In this document: piece by piece, positions 52,074-62,222 of the stretch
Layout of the letters: each line of letters starts with the position of its first letter
Position numbering within the stretch: position 1 is the stretch's first letter
Assembly: GCA_010093485.1 (NCBI GenBank)
Contig: MU001493.1
Span: 2,530,937-2,594,936, forward strand
From: Karstenula rhodostoma CBS 690.94
Lineage: Eukaryota > Ascomycota > Dothideomycetes > Pleosporales > Didymosphaeriaceae
DNA length: 64,000 bases
Direction: 5' to 3'
The notes under the pieces: model-generated
What the model saw: only the letters and a program-made list of their open reading frames with translations
The model's database searches: none
What the model was told of the DNA's origin: nothing
Made by a program: the position numbers and the translations under genes

Positions 52074-53031
52074 GGCTGGACGGTCGCTCCTCTGAATTTG
52101 AAATGGTATCGTCTGTTGAAAGCTTCGTACGGTGCGGCGTCCTTCCGAAGCGTTTATTCCGTCCTCGCGACTTATACTCTGGATACGGAAGCGATTACCC
52201 GAGAGGTCAACATACCCCACACCACAAAACAGCATTACCTCGCGCTCAGTTGACCCATCTCGCTACGAGCGGATGTGAGTCGCATCTCTCCACTTCTTGT
52301 ATTAGACTTCACTCGCGCAAGGTACGATTGAGGAGAACAGGACACTGGACATCATGACGTCATCAGAGCACTGTTGAGACGTTCGAGAAATCACGAACAC
52401 AGTAAGAAGCATCGAAGCCGACAGGGAAAGTAGTTCGAGGAGTGAAAACGGATTACTTGGATATGGAATCTCTACCAAGTAAAAGTCTCCACGTCTCTCC
52501 CAAACTGCGACACGGCCCGTCTCACCTCCTCCGCCATTCCACCAAACAACCCCTCTCTTCCCATGATGTTCGTGCTCCGCCGAAGTCGAATTCCCATGTC
52601 TACCCCTAGTAGCAACCCTCTCATCCTCGCGTCCCGCCGCCAACACTTCCTCATATGACATCGCCGGCTTCCACTTATAATTCCCCAGTCGTAGTCGCCA
52701 AATGACCCGCACAGTAATCGGCAATCTGGTGTGGAGCAGATGCGAGCAGATTATACAATCGGCCCAAGACAGTGTAGGAGTTCTGATTAGGGCCGTGCGA
52801 CGGGGTTGCTGGATAGAGGCTTTAGTGTATCCGTTTGTTCTGTCTACTCGACCATGTCTCGAGCGCGTGGTGTAGCGTCAGGTCTAAGCGATGTAAAGCC
52901 TCCAGTCTGCCAGGGACCTGTGGTACTCAAGGCAGATTTGAGGTGCACTTGGTCTTGTTGCGTCAGACGAGCTAGAGTTGTTGTTTCTGGGGAAACCCAA
53001 CACCGATGCAGAGCGTCCCACTCCGCGATAA
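52074..53031. other. Intergenic
   Basis: Minus-strand frames of 60-140 codons in 52,300-52,730 overlap in different frames and carry no motif, so none is called. Confidence 0.45.
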
Positions 53032-54729
53032 TCATTGAATGATGTTTTCTGGCGAGGCTAGAGGCCTCGATCTCAAAACAAACTGGACCACAAAAACCGG
53101 CTTCGCGAAGAGAACCTCACGCTCGACGCTGGCCCGCAGCATGTGCTCCCGGAAATACAGCGTATCGGACACGCCACCAGACCACTCATCGTCGTCTAGA
53201 ACCGCAAGTCGGCTACCCACGGTATGGAAGAGACGCACGTAGGGGCGATATATCTCACTTGATTTGCTTAGCTTCTCACTGTTAGAGTTCAAGCTGACGC
53301 CGAAACCGACGGCGAAGGAGAAGGCGTCTCCGGAGTCTCGTGCGGCGGTGCGGACGGGGATCCCGCGGAACTGCATGGTGTGCGTGGCATGGTTCCATCG
53401 TTCTACAGGCTGCGCGTGGACCTCGCAGTGTTGCAGCCCATCGTGTGCGGAGTGCCGAAGTAGAAAGTGCTGGGGCACCACGTGTTTGATTGCGTCGGAC
53501 GTGGGGTAAACATTGGCCTTGGTGGCGATATATATGGTCCGTAACGGTACTCTTTCTGCTGATACAATGGGTATCTTTACGAGGGGGCGACGAGGGTCGC
53601 GGAAGAATTTGTCGTGCTCGCCGTGGTACTGGAGTAGCGGGATACCTCCGTACGTCGCAAAGTCGTCCTCTTCGTGGCAGGCTAGTGCTGCATAGAAGTA
53701 ATCGACGTTTCTCTGCGTGTACTCGGGTATCAGCCGCAGGTCAATCTTCAGCCCCCGGCTTGTCATCTCTATCGGCCTCGCATCGGAGGCTAGTATAGTG
53801 GCGATGTTCTTACACAGTGCAAAAAGCTTCGGCTGAGTCGCGAGTGCGACAGCAACATGGTCCCGGGGGTCTATTGGTCCGCCTGGCGTAGACTGTGGTT
53901 GATCCACGGTGATTGTGGAGATATGGGACTCAGTGGACCACGCGAGGATAGAGTGGTCCGCCGAGTCCCGTAATATCTCGGCCTGGAGGCGTGTGAAAGC
54001 TTTGTTCACACCTTCCCCGTAAATTAAAGGCATGTGTATGTCGAAAAGCCCCAGTAGTGAATATGCCATGTCTTCTGGACGTGTCGTTTCGCGGTTCGCT
54101 GCCCATGCCATTCGTTGCGCCACTGATTTGCTCGCAAGAAGAGGTCCAATCGTGCCATGCCCCAAATTTCGATGATGAGCGGTCAATACGTCCTGGTTTA
54201 TTGACGTAATCTCCTCAATGCAGGAGCACAATTCTGTCCGAGTTCCGATGGTCTTCCATTCGCTGTTGTAGAAGTAGACTTCGTTGGGAGCAATTAACTC
54301 CTGCAAAGTCCACCCTCTCGCGAACCAGCGACTGCCCTTGAGACCCTCCAAGATCTTCCTGCTCTGAAACTGACCCAAACATTCGAAATCGACAGGCTGC
54401 CAGTGCACATCTTCAAGATATGCATAACAAGCCGATGCGCATTCGTACCAGCGGAACATGGAGTTGATAGCCTCAGATAGCTCCGCACTGCTGCCCTTGT
54501 CGATGCAACACGTGTCGACCCATACGAACTCAAGCCCGTCGATAAGCGCTTGTTTGCATGCCTGTTCAATCTTTCGAAATCCACTCTTCAGCGAGATGTT
54601 GTCGCTTTCTAGGTCGCTGAGCGACACTTCTTGGTCACCCCATGTGTGCGATAAGATGGCGTAAGGAGGCAGCCTTCCTTCATCATTGAACTGGTGTAGT
54701 TGTAGTGAGTTGGCCGATAGTAGACGCAT
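53032..54729 (-). CDS. HET-domain (heterokaryon incompatibility-type) protein, 565 aa
   Basis: Single exon from the ATG at 54729. The HET domain occupies about residues 20-170 with its three blocks: Y-A-I-L-S-H-T-W-G (23-31), F-V-W-V-D-T-C-C-I-D-K (68-78) with W-Y-E-C-A-x-x-C-Y-A-Y-L, and R-G-W-T-L-Q-E-L-I-A-P (about 138-148). It then continues with M-A-Y-S-L-L-G-L-F-D-I-H-M-P-L-I-Y-G-E-G, standard for HET proteins of the HET-E/HET-D type. There is no NACHT or WD40 part, so it is the common short version. HET proteins act in non-self recognition and can trigger cell death on hyphal fusion. Lineage-variable genes like this mark accessory segments. Confidence 0.85.
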   Translation of the reverse strand: MRLLSANSLQLHQFNDEGRLPPYAILSHTWGDQEVSLSDLESDNISLKSGFRKIEQACKQALIDGLEFVWVDTCCIDKGSSAELSEAINSMFRWYECASACYAYLEDVHWQPVDFECLGQFQSRKILEGLKGSRWFARGWTLQELIAPNEVYFYNSEWKTIGTRTELCSCIEEITSINQDVLTAHHRNLGHGTIGPLLASKSVAQRMAWAANRETTRPEDMAYSLLGLFDIHMPLIYGEGVNKAFTRLQAEILRDSADHSILAWSTESHISTITVDQPQSTPGGPIDPRDHVAVALATQPKLFALCKNIATILASDARPIEMTSRGLKIDLRLIPEYTQRNVDYFYAALACHEEDDFATYGGIPLLQYHGEHDKFFRDPRRPLVKIPIVSAERVPLRTIYIATKANVYPTSDAIKHVVPQHFLLRHSAHDGLQHCEVHAQPVERWNHATHTMQFRGIPVRTAARDSGDAFSFAVGFGVSLNSNSEKLSKSSEIYRPYVRLFHTVGSRLAVLDDDEWSGGVSDTLYFREHMLRASVEREVLFAKPVFVVQFVLRSRPLASPENIIQ

Positions 54730-55089
54730 TGTCGCGGCGCATCGTCATCGAATGGGTTAATCCATGTGGGATACCGGGACGTAAATGTGTTTCAGGGCGA
54801 CTGAGATAAGTGGTTGGTGATCAAGCTCAGCCCCTCCTAAGGATGTACTAGCCTATTATAGAAGCTAGATATCTGAACTTAGCTACCGCAGTGTACAACA
54901 ATGAGCTACGCAACGAATACGTTCGCCGGCATGGTATCTATCCAACCTCAAAACACCATACACCGCCCAATACACCCAGCTTATCCAGTACAATATATGC
55001 AACGCCTCAAAGTATTACAAACACCGGCCTGTTTACCTTATCGCGTTTCTTTCTACCTGCCAGATGAGCGCGCATATCGGCGACACATT
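54730..55089. other. Intergenic
   Basis: Promoter of the HET gene and 3' region of the ATRIP-family gene; no gene seen. Confidence 0.5.
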
Positions 55090-57344
55090 TCACGCAGAAT
55101 TCCCACTAGGGAAAACCTCCGCCAATGCATCGCCTTCCTCGGGACTAAGGCCGTCATCCAAAATATCATGCGCCATGTCCATGACCTCCTGCTTGATGCC
55201 CGCCTCGAGGACTAGTCCCTCCGAAAACGCCAACCGCGTGAGACTAACGTAGTACGCGTGAAGGCCACCGAGCGTCTCGTTGAGTTTGCTTTTGATATTG
55301 AAGCTTGGATTGCACGTTGTGAGGTGGTTGAGCAACTTCATGGTCGTATTGATGGTGGCGATCTTTTCTGGCTGGGTGGGTGACAGGGGGCGTGCATACA
55401 GCGCGGAGACGGCGTGGTTGAGGTATTTGATCAGGCGACCGATGCAGAGGCTGTGGTTAATGATGACGGTGGAGCCGTATTCGGGAATGGAGAACTGTAT
55501 CAACACATCCAAGGTCTTTAGGCGGACGATCCAGATTTGGGATTCTGGAACTGGTTGCGGAGGCTCGGCGGATTTGGAATTCGGTATGGGCTCGATAGAC
55601 TCAGAGAAGAGGTTCGTCAGGCGTGCGAGGAGGTTGTTTTCACCGCCTGTTTGGATTTCGGGATCGGAGGCGATGATGGGACCGAGAGAGGCAGGAAGCG
55701 CAGATGTGGAGAGGGTGCGGAGGAGGATGAGCATGGATGGGATAGGCTGCTCTTTTATAAGCATTAGGAGGACCCAGTCGAGTGGCATGTTGCGCCAAAA
55801 TCGTGCCAGCGGTTCCGGTGACGGGCAAGAAACGCAGCACGTGGCCAGGAGGTAGAGCAGGTCCAGGCAACTTTGCACATCGACTTGGTCCGCGATGGTC
55901 AGGTATTCGGATGAGAACAGAAAGGCCGTCTTCTTCTCGTTTCGATTCCGAGCTTCGTAGACAGGGATGGCCACGAGTTTGACAGATTCAACTATCAAAG
56001 GAATGACGTCTTCCATTACTGCGACGGCTGTCTTTGCTGGCTCGCACGCCAGGATGAACTGCAGAGCATCGAGGACTAGGTATATCGGTGCATAGTATTT
56101 CTCACGCAAACACTGTTTCCAGATGTTGTTAAAGATACCGCAAAGGCGGGTGGCAAGTTCGCGGGCGTTGTTGGATGGGATAGAAGCGGAAAAGGAATCG
56201 TAAACAATAGATGAAAGCTTTTTCGCGTTGTTAGAGGGGAATGCATGCTGCGTGAGTGCCTCCAGTATGCGGTCGTCGCCCCTGGAACAGCGGTGCGACA
56301 GAAGACGATGGAGCAGAGTGTACCGCTGATCGTTGCTCCACAAGTTCCGTAGCAGATGGATGTCGAATTGGGCCTCATTGAGCGATGGTGGATCTGGCGC
56401 TTTCGGTTGGGTCCTCGGCTCACTCAGCTCTAGTATTGGGACGGGGCTATCGTTGGTGACCTGGCGCTTCCTCTTGCTCGCCTGCTTTGGTGTCGCCGCC
56501 TTGGACTTGTCCCGCCTTTTGCTGGGTGACACCATGACCACATCGTCATGGTCGAAACCATCGCCGAGCGGTAGATTCTTCTGGCGCTTGCTTGGGGTGC
56601 CTGCCGGGCTGACTACCAGGGGCGCGGTGGGCTTGGGACGGGACGGGACGACTCGCCGCGGCCTGCGCATATGCTCCTCGATGCGGTTGTACTCGTCGAA
56701 TGCGCTGTTGGTCTTGGCCTGTTCGAGCTGGCGCAGCAGGGCGTCTCTCTCAGCCGTGATCCTGCCCGTTGCGTCGCTGTGCTCTTGCTGCTGCTGGGCA
56801 AGGCGCTGCTCGGTTTGGCGGGCGGCATGCTCGGTGCGGCGGCGCAGGTTGTCGGCCTCGCCCGTCTTTTTGATGACCTCTGCCGATGCGGTGTTGAGAT
56901 TCTGGTTCAACCGGCGTTTTTCTTGCTCTAGCTGCAGCCGTTAGCTACAAGCCATATATTGAAGGTCATGTGGGGACCCACCTTCTTGATGCGCTCGAGG
57001 AGCCTCCTCACATCGACCTGAGACTGCCGCGGCACCTCCTCGACCTCCACGGCGCCGTGGTACTGCGCGGTGGCGGCATTGTCGGGCTGCGTGGCCTGGT
57101 AGCCAGTCGCATCGTTGTTGGGGAAGTGGGGTGCCCCTCTGTCGTCGTCGAGATTCACGACCTCGTCTTCGTCACCATGGTCGAAGCCGTAGTAGGCCGA
57201 GTCGTCTTCGTGCACTGCCGCGTTGTCGAGGTGGCTCTGCTGCTGCTGGGTGGCGCGGATGGCCGTCGTCTCGAGCTGCTGCAGCGTGTTGGCGGGCAGG
57301 CCGTCGAGGTCTGCGTCGGAGAAGTCGAAGTCGTCATCGTCCAT
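55090..57344 (-). CDS. uvsD: ATRIP-family DNA-damage checkpoint protein (UvsD/Rad26-like), 734 aa, two exons
   Basis: Exons 57344-56982 and 56931-55090; 50-nt intron with GTGGGT donor, TAGCTAAC branch and TGCAG acceptor. The start M-D-D-D-D-F-D-F-S-D-A-D-L-D-G-L-P followed by T-L-Q-Q-L-E-T matches the N-terminus of fungal UvsD / fission-yeast Rad26 (ATRIP orthologues). Acidic runs follow, then a coiled coil across the splice (about 105-190, L-L-E-R-I-K-K-L-E-Q-E-K-R-R), by which ATRIP proteins associate with ATR/UvsB kinase. A basic stretch with K-R-K-R sits near 255. The second half is an all-helical, repeat-like region. Role: recruits ATR to RPA-coated single-stranded DNA in the nucleus. 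Divergent from the CDS1 gene, with starts 436 bp apart. Confidence 0.75.
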
Positions 57345-57780
57345 GGTTCCTGCGGGCCATGCCAAAACGTCGCCTGCCTCGCCGCCAACATCCCAACTGC
57401 GCGCGTAGTGGCGTGGCGGAGCGGGCGCGTCGTCGCGTCGTGTCGTGTCGTGTCGTGTCGTGTCGTGTCGTGTCGTGTCGTGTCGTGAATCGCGTCGGCT
57501 GCAGCCCCGGGTGGAGAGGGTGCCGCTGAGGCGCTGCAAGGCTGAGGACGAGGCTAGCGTCGCGGGCCCAAAATCGGCGGAAGTGACGTCTGTGTTCCTG
57601 CTGCACCACAAAAGCCTGCCAGCTCGAACTCGTCCGCCTCCAAGTAGCAGCCCCTCCACTGCCCTCCGTCTCCGCACAGCGCGCTGCGCATATTCCCACT
57701 TCGACGTCCTCCCCGACGCGCTGCACGGCCACACCTTCCCCTCGCCCCCCTCGCGCACCGCCGCGCAGCCCACCCAAAAC
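57345..57780. other. Bidirectional promoter of the checkpoint and CDS1 genes
   Basis: The only upstream space of both genes. Contains the pentanucleotide microsatellite listed separately, about 97 bp from the checkpoint start and 296 bp from the CDS1 start. Confidence 0.55.
57441..57485 (+). repeat. Pentanucleotide microsatellite (TGTCG)9
   Basis: Nine perfect TGTCG copies, with partial copies before (CGTCG, GCGTCG) and a short TGAATCGCGTCGG after. Located in a shared promoter. Confidence 0.9.
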
Positions 57781-59514
57781 ATGGCCAAGCCACGCAAAGA
57801 CGTCAAGTTCCAGCACCGGGGCAGCAACCCCAACCCCAAGGCACGTCGCCCGTCCATGAGCATGTCTGAACACTCAGAGGCGGCCCCTTCCGAGCCCACC
57901 AGTCCTACGAGAAACGGCCATGCGGCCGCCAAAATCGACGACGCCGTAAGCCCCCTTCTCCCGCTACAACATGTCCCGGGGTGTGTCTGCTAGCCGACGC
58001 TTCGCCCGAGGGAACACCTTTGCTGCGTGGCGAAGAGCCTTCAGCGCGAAGAGCTTCAGCAGACCGGCTCTGAGCCTATGTGCGGCACCTCTGCAAGCGC
58101 CGGCGCAAACCCATTGCCATCCTGCTCTTCCAGTCCCCCCACTAACCATGACCCAGCCCGAGCCTCCGCCGCAGTCCGAGTACGAAAAGAAGAAGCAGAA
58201 TTTCTACACGCGCACTGTTTGGACCTTCGCTATGCTCGGTGGTTTCTTCTGGGCTCTCTTCGCCGGCCACATCTACATCATCATCCTCATCACCGCCCTC
58301 CAGATCATCTCCTTCAAGGAGGTCATCGCGATACATGCCGTACCTAGCAAAGCCCGGAACCTGCGATTTACCAAGTCTTTGAACTGGTACTTCCTAGGGA
58401 CCACCATGTACTTCCTCTATGGCGAGAGTGTAATCTACTACTTCAAACACATTCTGCTAGTCGATCGCATCCTGCTTCCCCTCGCGACCCACCACAGGTT
58501 CATCTCCTTCATGCTGTACATCTTTGGTATGCAAAAGCGTCCCACGAAACCATGAAACCCCCCGGCTGACTGTTCAGGCTTCATCTTCTTTGTGTCCTCG
58601 CTGCAAAAAGGCCATTACAAGTTCCAGTTCAGCCAGTTCGCTTGGACCCACATGGCCCTGTTCCTCATCGTTGGGCAGGCTCACTTCATCATCAACAACG
58701 TTTTCGAGGGCTTCATATGGTTTTTCATGCCCGTCGCTCTGGTCGTTACCAACGATATTTTTGCTTATCTCTGTGGTATCACTTTTGGTCGAACACCTTT
58801 GATCAAGATCTCACCCAAGAAGACTTGGGAGGGTTTCCTCGGAGCTTGGTTCTTCACTGTTCTGTTGGGTCTGGTAATGACATATTTCATGGCGCGATCC
58901 AAATATTTCATCTGCCCGGTGAACGTAAGTATCCCCACTCCGCGCAATTCGGTCCTGTTGACAATTTGCAGGATCTCGGCGCGAACCTATTCACAGGCCT
59001 GGAATGCACCGTCAACCCGGTATTCACCCCCAAAACCTACGTTGTTCCCTTTATCCCACCAGGCATTCCGGCGATCAGCAACACATACGTCTTCAAACCT
59101 CTCTACCTTCATATCCTTGTCCTCGCCACGTTTGCATCCTTGATCGCACCTTTCGGCGGCTTCTTTGCTTCGGGCCTGAAGCGGACCTTCAAGATCAAAG
59201 ACTTTGGCGACAGTATTCCCGGCCACGGTGGAGTCACGGATCGCATGGATTGCCAGTTCATCATGGGCACGATAACATTCTTCTATTACTCCAGCTTCAT
59301 TGCCGTCAACCACGCAACTGTTGGCAGTGTCTTGGAGGCTGCCATCACCGGACTTACCCCCGAAGAGCAGGTCGAGGTTGTAAGAATACTTGGAAGAAGC
59401 CTAGTCGAGAAGGATCTGTTTCCAACCCAGGTGAGTTCAATTTCTTTCTACAATATATCCAAAGCTGACGTAGATCAGATACTACAGTACCTCACAGCAC
59501 CAGCAAGGAGATGA
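57781..59514 (+). CDS. CDS1: Phosphatidate cytidylyltransferase (CDP-diacylglycerol synthase), 458 aa, five exons
   Basis: Exons 57781-57945, 58157-58526, 58578-58924, 58972-59430 and 59479-59514. The enzyme makes CDP-diacylglycerol from phosphatidate and CTP in the endoplasmic reticulum, the precursor of phosphatidylinositol and other phospholipids. The family signature lies at about 361-387: S-G-L-K-R-T-F-K-I-K-D-F-G-D-S-I then P-G-H-G-G-V-T-D-R-M-D. Eight or so spans are visible, with S-P-K-K-T-W-E-G-F in the middle loop. The first 60 residues are soluble and Ser/Pro/Lys-rich. Length agrees with yeast Cds1 (457). Intron 1 is 211 nt, four times the usual length, and contains an ATG (57971) in frame with exon 2 that would give an alternative Arg-rich N-terminus. 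Confidence 0.9.
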
Positions 59515-60075
59515 GGACGTACGGTAATTTCTTGTGCACGAGAGCTTGTATATTGATATGATGGGGAGATGGAACGGACGGACACGAGTGATACGTTCGG
59601 ACAGTATGTAGTTTATGTGTCTGGCTGGGCTTAGGTGTAAGCCTGTAGGTTGTTGCTCTCCCAGGTTTGGGTGTATAACTCGAGCATTGCATTGCGCGGC
59701 GCATGCACCTAGGCATATTGGAATGAAAAGGGAAAGCACGACAAACCATCAACATCCATATGTATCCATCTCATTGCTACATGTGAAAATGAAAATGTGA
59801 GGATGATAGCCTCTCACTTTTGTCCACCTACCCTGGGTATTTACGATGTAGCATGGATGTAGCGCTCATTCCGCTCTTACAGGAATGCGAAGACCTAGTA
59901 TACAGTATCAGGTCGACATTACAGACGCTCATAGCATAGTAGCCCGAGTCACCGCAAGCTTATCCCTGGAGCTTCGGTGTCTAGTCGCTCTTGCCCAAAA
60001 GAGTTAGCGGTCGAGGCGCGTAGTTGGCAGCAACTTTTGAGCTTCGCGACCCCGAACACAACATCGACGCCGTCA
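59515..60075. other. Intergenic
   Basis: The region is presumably the 3' UTR of CDS1 and the promoter of the PPR gene; no gene seen. Confidence 0.5.
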
Positions 60076-62186
60076 ATGCCGCCACGACCCTTCGTAAACG
60101 ACGCACTATGGCGATGCCTCTGTCCGAGATGGACCCAAGTTCCCATCCAACGGGACGCTGGTCTTCTCCGCGCCGGGAAGAGGATCCCTTCGCGACCTTC
60201 AATTCGCTCCGGTTCATCGAAGCAGCCCTCGCGCACGTATAACTCGGCCGCTGTCGCCGTACCGAACACGCCCATTGCTCCGGTCGGATCGTTCAACCAC
60301 GTGCCAGATCGTGGCGGTCGTCTTCGCGCAAGCGCTGACTCAAAGGAACTCTCCAATAAGAACACACACCGTGATACAGACTTTGTGAACTTCTCCAACG
60401 AGGGTCTCTATACTCGGCTGCGCATTGATGCCGCGAAGGGGTTGCATCACGATGTCATGAGCATGCTCAGAATCCTGATCAAGGACAGGCGGGAGCGACC
60501 GAATCTGCTCATGTACACGGCCCTGCTGCACTCGTACGTCTCGCCTGAGTGGGGTACCGCAGGCAAGATCCACAAAGCCCTGGAAGAAATGGCCGCCGTA
60601 GGGATCGAACCTGACGCGCGTGCCTGCGAATGTGCCCTCGAGGCTCTCGCCGTACACCCCGATTCCTTCGTGCGGACCGACGTATTGGACTATATGAGGG
60701 AAAGGTGGTGGACTCCGACGCCCACCGCGCAGTGTTTCATCATTGCTGGGTTGCTAAGAGAGAGATGCTTTGAGCTGGCTTTGGAACGGCTAGAGAATAT
60801 GCTTGATGAAGGTGTCAGGATTGATGCATGGTTGTGGGACAAAGCAATCTGGATATTGTTGGAGTTTGGCGAGGTGGAAGAGGCGTTTTATGTGCTGAGC
60901 CTCAAGCGGAAGACCTCTAATAACGTGGATGCCGGTCTGAGTTCCATCTTATGGTCACAGCTACTCGATGTGGCTGGCCAGAGGCAAATTGTGAGTACCT
61001 GGAAATAGCTGGCAAGCTCCCAGCTGACGAACTGTAGCCCGAAGCTGTGAGCATGATATGGTATTCCCACGTCGTGACCGGTTACCTGAGGCCAACTTCA
61101 GGGACGTGCCTCAACGTTCTCTCAGTTGCCGCCCGCGTAGGCGACGTCAAGCTCGCTACAGATGTCTTCCGTGTTCTCGCTGAGCGTAATACGGTGTTCA
61201 ACAACCACCACTACGAGGCGCTCATACAGTGTTATCTTGTAGTCCATGATCTTCCCGCGGCGTTGAGTGTGGTCCTCATTATGCAGGAATCGAGCCTCAA
61301 GGTCACTGAAGAGCAACTGCATCCGTTGTATGCATACCTGAGGAGGGGCAAGGAGCGGCCTATGAACGCTTTCATGCAACTGCAAGACCTTGGGCGCTCT
61401 GGCCGCAAGATCCCCACGGCTGCCGTGAACGTCTGCATCGCAGCCTCCGTCCAGCTCGGTGATCTCCCGGAAGCGATCGAGCTCTACAAGGCACTAAAAA
61501 GCGTCGCAAAAGCCGGTCCTACAGCCGCGACCTTCAACGAGCTCTTCCGCGGCTGCTACCGCGGCGGCCGTAAAGAACTCGCCATGTACCTGGCCAACGA
61601 GATGGTCGAACTCGACATCCAACCTGACCGCTTGACTTACGACCGACTGATCTTGACGTGTATCCACGCGGGCGATATCGACGACGCCATTAGCTACTTT
61701 GAAGAGATGAGGAGTGAAGGTATGCTCCCGAGACGCGGAACCCACGAGGATCTCATTGAACGCACGCTCAAAGCAAGGGACGCAAGATGTGTTGCGCTGC
61801 TAAATTGGTACAAGACGGCTGAGTATCGGGTGGAGGCCCGGGTCGCGAGTCTGCACAGGCTGGTCTCGAAGCATTTCGAAGAGGGTGGGGAGAGGAAAAA
61901 TCACGTTGCAAGGGACGCGAACGTTCAAGAAGCGTCTGAGGCGATGGAGGGGAAGAGGATCGGTGATACAGATTCGGCGTCTAAGAAGGAGGAGAATGCG
62001 CAGGCTGCGCTCCAGGCGTTGCAGGAAGAGATGGGAGGGACGCAGACTGAAGCTGGTGCGCAGAAGGATGGTACTGGTGAAGTGGACGATGCTTCGGCAG
62101 CACTGCATGAGGCCAGCTCGGAGCCACGGTCACAACCCGAGTCTCGGACGAGCCGCGTGCCCGATTACACCAAGTTCCACATCTAG
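60076..62186 (+). CDS. Pentatricopeptide repeat (PPR) protein, probably mitochondrial, 687 aa, two exons
   Basis: Exons 60076-60990 and 61038-62186; 47-nt intron with GTGAGT donor, GCTGACG branch, TGTAG acceptor. The first ~60 residues are rich in Arg, Ser and Ala without acids, like a mitochondrial targeting signal. PPR units of 35 residues can be read from about 130 on, e.g. N-L-L-M-Y-T-A-L-L-H-S-Y and G-I-E-P-D-A-R-A-C-E-C-A-L-E-A; later T-A-A-V-N-V-C-I-A-A-S-V and D-I-Q-P-D-R-L-T-Y-D-R-L-I. PPR proteins bind organellar RNA and support its processing or translation. The C-terminal ~130 residues are charged, low-complexity and unlike a repeat. The exact RNA target is unknown; fungal PPRs diverge fast. 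Confidence 0.8.
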
Positions 62187-62222
62187 GCCCTTTACCTACT
62201 CTCAAGCTATACCTTTGTCCGC

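Noticed and set aside
52302..52724. Overlapping minus-strand frames near the HET gene
   Set aside because: Two competing frames, both Gly/Arg-rich and without motif; cannot be separated from chance.
57445..57780. + strand frame reading through the TGTCG repeat (V-V-S-C-R repeats) as N-terminal extension of CDS1
   Set aside because: It is a translation of the microsatellite; the ATG at 57781 is the natural start.
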